Source of the DNA: an uncultured Bergeyella sp.
GTDB taxonomy: Bacteria > Bacteroidota > Bacteroidia > Flavobacteriales > Weeksellaceae
DNA: 10,105 nt
Assembly: GCA_916710115.1 (NCBI GenBank)
Contig: CAKAOY010000030.1
Coordinates: 1-10,105 of the forward strand
Direction: 5' to 3'
Translations under genes and position numbers: made by a program
Notes under the pieces: generated by a model
The model's database searches: none
Told to the model about the DNA's origin: nothing
Seen by the model: only the letters and a program-made list of their open reading frames with translations
In this document: positions 6,903 to 10,105 of the stretch, piece after piece
How the letters are laid out: each line of letters opens with the position of its first letter
Position numbering within the stretch: position 1 is the first letter of the stretch

Positions 6903-7280
6903 ATGAGTTTGATTAGAGAATTTAAAGATTTTGCATTCAAGGGAAATGTCCTTGATTTGGCCGTGGGGGTAATCATTGGTGCTGCTTTTGGAAAAATAGT
7001 ATCATCACTAGTAGAAGATGTTATCACTCCTCTATTACTTAATCCTGTATTAAAAGCCACAAATACCGAAAATATTTCAAAACTTTCTTGGAATAGCGTA
7101 GCTTACGGAAATTTTCTTTCCTCAATTATTAATTTCTTGTGTATAGCTTTCGTTCTTTTCCTTATCATTAAAGGAGCAAATTCTATAAAGAAAAAAGAAG
7201 AGTCACCAAAAACTGAACCAACTCCTACAAAAGAAGAAATCCTACTCACTGAAATCCGTGATTTATTAAAAAACAAATAG
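6903..7280 (+). CDS. mscL: Large-conductance mechanosensitive channel MscL
   Basis: MscL is an inner-membrane homopentameric channel that opens under high membrane tension and releases solutes during hypo-osmotic shock. The 125 residues are normal for the family (136 in E. coli). A short amphipathic N-terminal helix (MSLIREFKDFAFKGN) leads into TM1 (about 16-44), with the conserved pore segment DLAVGVIIGAAFGKIVSSLV and ED-x-ITP at 38-43. A periplasmic loop (45-66) precedes TM2 (about 69-91, FLSSIINFLCIAFVLFLIIKG). A charged linker rich in K, E and P and the cytoplasmic bundle helix EEILLTEIRDLLKNK close the protein. The ATG start matches the family exactly. It has its own promoter and no operon partner. 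Confidence 0.97.
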   Translation: MSLIREFKDFAFKGNVLDLAVGVIIGAAFGKIVSSLVEDVITPLLLNPVLKATNTENISKLSWNSVAYGNFLSSIINFLCIAFVLFLIIKGANSIKKKEESPKTEPTPTKEEILLTEIRDLLKNK

Positions 7281-7287
7281 CCTTTTG

Positions 7288-7307
7288 CCTACAAATTAGG
7301 ATTTTTT
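7288..7307 (+). terminator. Weak possible terminator after mscL
   Basis: CCTA, CAAAT, TAGG (7288-7300) is followed by A and TTTTTT. The stem is only 4 bp, so termination here is uncertain, though the position (8 bases after the mscL stop) and the T run are right. Confidence 0.3.
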
Positions 7308-7369
7308 CTGCACATCAAATTATTTTGAAAATTCAAGAAATAAAATGAATGTGATTGATAAATAATTCA

Positions 7370-7377
7370 TATATTTG
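7370..7377 (+). promoter_or_regulatory. -7 box of the aminotransferase gene
   Basis: TATATTTG matches TAnnTTTG and sits 21 bases before the ATG. No TTG is found at the normal 19-21 base spacing; the nearest TTG (7355-7357) is too close. Confidence 0.5.
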
Positions 7378-7398
7378 TCTTAATAATAAAAAAATATT

Positions 7399-8607
7399 AT
7401 GCCGAAAATATCCAAACGAGCAGAAAATATGCCTGCTTCACCCGTAAGAAAATTAGTCCCATATGCTATACAAGCCAAACAAAAAGGAATCAAAGTTTAT
7501 CATCTTAATATTGGGCAACCTGATATAGAAACTCCAGATGTAGTATTGAATACTATCAAAAATCAATCACTACGAGTTCTTGAATATGCACTTTCTGAGG
7601 GAAACATAGAGTATAGGACTGCATTAAAAAATTATTATCATTCATTAGGATTTAATGATTTGAATGAAAATAACTTTATCGTAACAAATGGTGGCTCTGA
7701 GGCTCTTAGTTTTGCACTTGCCTCCATATGTGATGATGGCGATGAAGTGATTATTCCTGAGCCTTACTATGCCAATTACAATGGCTTTACAGGTAGTTTC
7801 AATATCAATGTAGTGGCTATCCCTTCTGATATAGAATCAGGGTTTGCACTACCGAAAATAGAAGATTTTGAAAAAAAAATTACCGATAAAACTAAGGCTA
7901 TACTTATATGCAATCCTGGTAATCCTACAGGATATTTATATACTAAAGAAGAATTACAAAAACTATCAGAAATTGCATTAAAGTATGATATCACTATCAT
8001 CTCCGATGAAGTATACCGCGAATATGTTTATGATGGAGAGAATCAAATTTCCATGCTATCATTTCCAGAAGCATCTGATAATGTGGTAGTCATAGACTCT
8101 GAATCCAAACGATATTCAATGTGCGGAGCAAGAATAGGTTGTATAGTTTCTCGCTCTCAAAAGATACTAAATGCCTGCTTATTATTTGCTCAAGCAAGGC
8201 TAAGCCCTGTTTTATTGGGACAAATTGCAGCAACAGCTGCCCACAATAGTAATCTGGACCATTATATCTCTTCGGTAAGAGAAAAATACACAAAAAGAAG
8301 AAATATTTTAGTAAAATTACTCAATGAAATAGATGGCGTATTTTGCCCAACACCCAAAGGTGCCTTTTATTGTGCGGTAGAATTACCAGTTGATGATAGC
8401 GAAAAATTTGCTCAATGGCTATTAGAAAGTTACTCTAACAACAATGAGACCGTTATGGTTGCTCCTATGGGAGGATTCTATTCAAATCCAGAATTGGGAA
8501 AAAAACAAGTGAGAATAGCCTATGTATTGAAAGAAGAAGACCTACAACGCTCGGCAGAAATCCTAAAAGACGCTTTGGAAAAATACAAGCAACAATTTGG
8601 TTTATAA
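7399..8607 (+). CDS. Class I/II PLP-dependent aminotransferase (aspartate/aromatic type)
   Basis: This cytoplasmic fold-type I enzyme moves an amino group between an amino acid and a 2-oxo acid using pyridoxal phosphate. The 402 residues are the usual length. Visible landmarks are the substrate loop NIGQPD (37-42), the phosphate-binding NGGSEAL (97-103), and NPGNPTG (172-178) with the cofactor-binding Asn. DEVY (203-206) supplies the Asp for the pyridine nitrogen and a Tyr. SESKRYSMCGARIG (234-247) holds the Schiff-base Lys237 and a phosphate-binding Arg. A C-terminal VRIAY Arg is likely to bind the substrate carboxylate. Exact substrate specificity cannot be read from sequence; aspartate, aromatic or broad specificity are all possible. 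The start codon follows the -7 box TATATTTG at a normal leader length. It converges on folP at a shared terminator. Confidence 0.93.
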   Translation: MPKISKRAENMPASPVRKLVPYAIQAKQKGIKVYHLNIGQPDIETPDVVLNTIKNQSLRVLEYALSEGNIEYRTALKNYYHSLGFNDLNENNFIVTNGGSEALSFALASICDDGDEVIIPEPYYANYNGFTGSFNINVVAIPSDIESGFALPKIEDFEKKITDKTKAILICNPGNPTGYLYTKEELQKLSEIALKYDITIISDEVYREYVYDGENQISMLSFPEASDNVVVIDSESKRYSMCGARIGCIVSRSQKILNACLLFAQARLSPVLLGQIAATAAHNSNLDHYISSVREKYTKRRNILVKLLNEIDGVFCPTPKGAFYCAVELPVDDSEKFAQWLLESYSNNNETVMVAPMGGFYSNPELGKKQVRIAYVLKEEDLQRSAEILKDALEKYKQQFGL

Positions 8608-8644
8608 AAAACGAAACATTCCACAAAATAGTGGAATGTTTTTT
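8606..8644. terminator. Bidirectional terminator between aminotransferase gene and folP
   Basis: AAACATTCCAC (8614-8624), loop AAAATA, GTGGAATGTTT (8631-8641) is a perfect 11-bp stem. The T run to 8644 serves the + strand and the A run 8606-8611 serves the minus strand. The aminotransferase stop and the folP stop directly flank it. Confidence 0.87.
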
Positions 8645-9468
8645 CATATACCTATAATTTCTCTCGTTCGACCCACATCATGGACTCTCAAGATATCCGC
8701 TCCCTTATTCAATATCTGTTTATGTAGAGTCTGAGTCTCATCTTCTATTTCCAATGGCGACTTTCCTAATGGTTTATAAATAAACGACTTACGAGAAATA
8801 CCTACTAACATTGGTAATCCTTGGTTGTCAATATATTCCAACTCAGCAATCATTTGTTCCTGCTGTTTAATAGTTTTGCCAAAACCAAAACCAGGGTCAA
8901 GAATAATATCTTTAATCCCTAAATCCAATAATTGCTTAATTTTTTTACTAAAAAAATAATTAATCTCTAATATTATATCATTTTCAATATTTTTTTTATG
9001 CATTGAATGATAATTTGGGTTTATATGCATTAAGACATATGGCAATCCTACTTTTGCTACCATTGGCAACATTTCACTATCAAACTGACCTGCCGAAATA
9101 TCGTTGACTATATCTATCCCTTCATTATATCCAAACGATACAACTTCTCCATAAAAAGTATCCAACGACACCAACACCTCAGGAAAATGCTTTTTAATCG
9201 TAGAAATAAGATTTCCTATCCGTTTCATCTCCTCTCCAGCCGAAATTTTATCTGCATTTGGTCGTGTAGATTGAGCTCCGATATCAATAATATCCACCCC
9301 CTCGTCAATCATTTCCTCTACCCTTCGAAGTGCCCGAATCTCAGAATTGTATTTTCCTCCATCAGAAAAAGAATCAGGGGTAATATTTAGAATTCCCATT
9401 ATTTTAGGACGATTGAAATCTACTAATTTCCCTCTGCAATTGATTGTTTTATACTTCTTATGCACCAT
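8644..9468 (-). CDS. folP: Dihydropteroate synthase
   Basis: DHPS condenses 6-hydroxymethyl-dihydropterin diphosphate with para-aminobenzoate to give dihydropteroate in folate synthesis; it is the target of sulfonamides. The 274-residue TIM barrel shows MGILNITPDSFSDGG (24-38), DIGAQSTRP (62-70), VSLDTF (100-105), NDISAG (122-127), LDPGFGFGKT (190-199), the pABA-site SRKSF (225-229) and LRVHDV (260-265). The loop after LMH (146-148) reads INPNYHSMH rather than the common MQGxPxxMQ, a local divergence. A longer frame starts at a TTG at 9489, but that codon lies within the promoter -7 box, so ATG at 9468 is chosen. It is divergent from the DUF1599 gene. Confidence 0.96.
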   Translation of the reverse strand: MVHKKYKTINCRGKLVDFNRPKIMGILNITPDSFSDGGKYNSEIRALRRVEEMIDEGVDIIDIGAQSTRPNADKISAGEEMKRIGNLISTIKKHFPEVLVSLDTFYGEVVSFGYNEGIDIVNDISAGQFDSEMLPMVAKVGLPYVLMHINPNYHSMHKKNIENDIILEINYFFSKKIKQLLDLGIKDIILDPGFGFGKTIKQQEQMIAELEYIDNQGLPMLVGISRKSFIYKPLGKSPLEIEDETQTLHKQILNKGADILRVHDVGRTREIIGI

Positions 9469-9486
9469 TTCCGACACTTTTGATAG

Positions 9487-9519
9487 CAAAATTAAAAATT
9501 TATTTCCTCAAAAAACAAA
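9487..9519 (-). promoter_or_regulatory. Promoter of folP
   Basis: Minus-strand TTTG (9516-9519), 21 bases, TAATTTTG (9487-9494) fits the Bacteroidota consensus with slightly long spacing. The -7 box is 18 bases upstream of the chosen folP ATG. Confidence 0.6.
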
Positions 9520-9527
9520 TATTTATG

Positions 9528-9535
9528 TATCTTTG
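9528..9535 (+). promoter_or_regulatory. -7 box of the DUF1599 gene
   Basis: TATCTTTG matches TAnnTTTG and lies 21 bases before the ATG. It is back-to-back with the folP promoter, so the two could interfere. No clear -33 TTG is visible. Confidence 0.5.
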
Positions 9536-9556
9536 GAAAAACAAATTAACTTTTTT

Positions 9557-10099
9557 ATGCATAAAACGACAGAGGAATTCCAACAGATTATACAAATATG
9601 CAGAAGCCTATTCCTTAAAAAACTCACTGACTACGGAACCGCTTGGCGAATCCTAAGACCAACTTCAGTAACCGACCAGCTTTATATAAAAATAAAAAGG
9701 CTCATAACCTTACAAAATTCTGATATTCAAATGATTGAAGATGAATCAGAGGAAGATAGTTTTATCGGTATTATTAATTATGCTATCATTGGCCTTATTC
9801 AATTAGAGATTGGCCCATCTGAAAATCTAATTGAAAATACAGACAAAACAATAGGGTTTTATGATAGATTTTCTCACGAAGCTCAACTATTGATGGAGAA
9901 AAAAAATCACGATTATGGCGAGGCTTGGAGAGAGATGAGGATTTCCTCCATCACAGACTTAATTTATCAAAAAATACTGAGAACCAAACAAATAGAAGAC
10001 AACAATGGAAAAACCATCATTTCAGAAGGTATATCTGCTAATTATTTTGATATGCTTAATTACGCTGTTTTCTGTATGATTAAACTCAAAAATTCTTAA
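9557..10099 (+). CDS. DUF1599 protein with two tandem domain copies
   Basis: This 180-residue, all-helical cytoplasmic protein has no signal or membrane segment. Three motifs occur twice at a constant 94-residue offset: DYGTAW (25-30) and DYGEAW (119-124), SVTD (37-40) and SITD (131-134), GIINYA (71-76) and DMLNYA (165-170). DUF1599 is also called nucleotide-modification-associated domain 1; the motifs recall all-alpha NTP pyrophosphohydrolases, but activity in Bacteroidota is not established. The first copy has Gly where the second has Asp before the NYA motif, so the copies may not be equivalent. The frame is open further upstream, into folP and its promoter; ATG at 9557 follows the -7 box and gives the family-like N terminus. 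From memory, DUF1599 next to folP is a common arrangement in Bacteroidota. The gene ends six bases before the window edge. Confidence 0.88.
   Translation: MHKTTEEFQQIIQICRSLFLKKLTDYGTAWRILRPTSVTDQLYIKIKRLITLQNSDIQMIEDESEEDSFIGIINYAIIGLIQLEIGPSENLIENTDKTIGFYDRFSHEAQLLMEKKNHDYGEAWREMRISSITDLIYQKILRTKQIEDNNGKTIISEGISANYFDMLNYAVFCMIKLKNS
9578..9811 (+). repeat. First DUF1599 domain copy (protein-level repeat)
   Basis: Residues 8-85 align without gaps to residues 102-179 at the DYGxAW, S-V/I-TD and NYA motifs. The similarity is at protein level; the DNA copies have diverged. Confidence 0.75.
9860..10093 (+). repeat. Second DUF1599 domain copy (protein-level repeat)
   Basis: Residues 102-179 hold DYGEAW, SITD and DMLNYA at the same spacing as the first copy. 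The acidic residue before LNYA, which could bind metal in an NTP-pyrophosphohydrolase-like fold, is present only here. Confidence 0.75.
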
Positions 10100-10105
10100 A
10101 AATTA

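Noticed and set aside
1..10105. Mobile element, CRISPR array, toxin-antitoxin, defence system or tRNA
   Set aside because: I read both strands for terminal inverted repeats, spaced direct repeats, transposase or nuclease motifs and tRNA-like ends, and found none; the genes are largely conserved flavobacterial housekeeping families.

Overview
The window looks like a chromosomal segment of a low-G+C member of the Bacteroidota, class Flavobacteriia. The Weeksellaceae (Chryseobacterium/Riemerella/Bergeyella relatives) are the best guess. Three things support this. Promoters repeatedly match the Bacteroidota consensus (TTG or TTTG, about 19-21 bases, then TAnnTTTG). Shine-Dalgarno sequences are weak or absent. 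The gene families (DUF3109, the PUR-like DUF3276, a short PspC protein ending in RRPNVFDL, DUF1599 beside folP) are typical of that group. The species is inference. Most of the segment is housekeeping, and I see no mobile element, CRISPR array, tRNA or rRNA.

Left part (1-5340): the window opens inside a polytopic membrane protein on the + strand, whose 5' end is missing. It converges on a minus-strand cluster that reads, in transcription order, DUF3109 protein -> GT-C-like membrane glycosyltransferase -> argS. A bidirectional terminator separates the convergent ends. The membrane glycosyltransferase contains a run of seven G residues near its 3' end. In the frame as given, it stops 11 codons after the run. 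One extra G (or two fewer) would open another 57 codons that end a single base before the argS start. This is the most interesting feature of the window: a probable phase-variable or frameshifted gene.

Middle part (5340-7310): a DUF3276 (PUR-alpha-like nucleic-acid-binding) gene on the minus strand is divergent from a two-gene + operon, a PspC-domain membrane protein whose stop overlaps the start of a GNAT acetyltransferase by four bases. mscL follows with its own promoter.

Right part (7310-10105): a class I PLP aminotransferase on the + strand converges on folP (dihydropteroate synthase, minus strand) at a shared bidirectional terminator. folP is divergent from a DUF1599 gene made of two tandem copies of the same domain, with an 88-base shared promoter region.

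For several genes the longest possible reading frame begins at or upstream of the promoter -7 box, so I chose shorter starts. No stretch of more than 300 bases lacks a gene. The longest gap, 5693-5952, is very A+T-rich and holds the divergent promoters of DUF3276 and pspC; I see nothing else in it.
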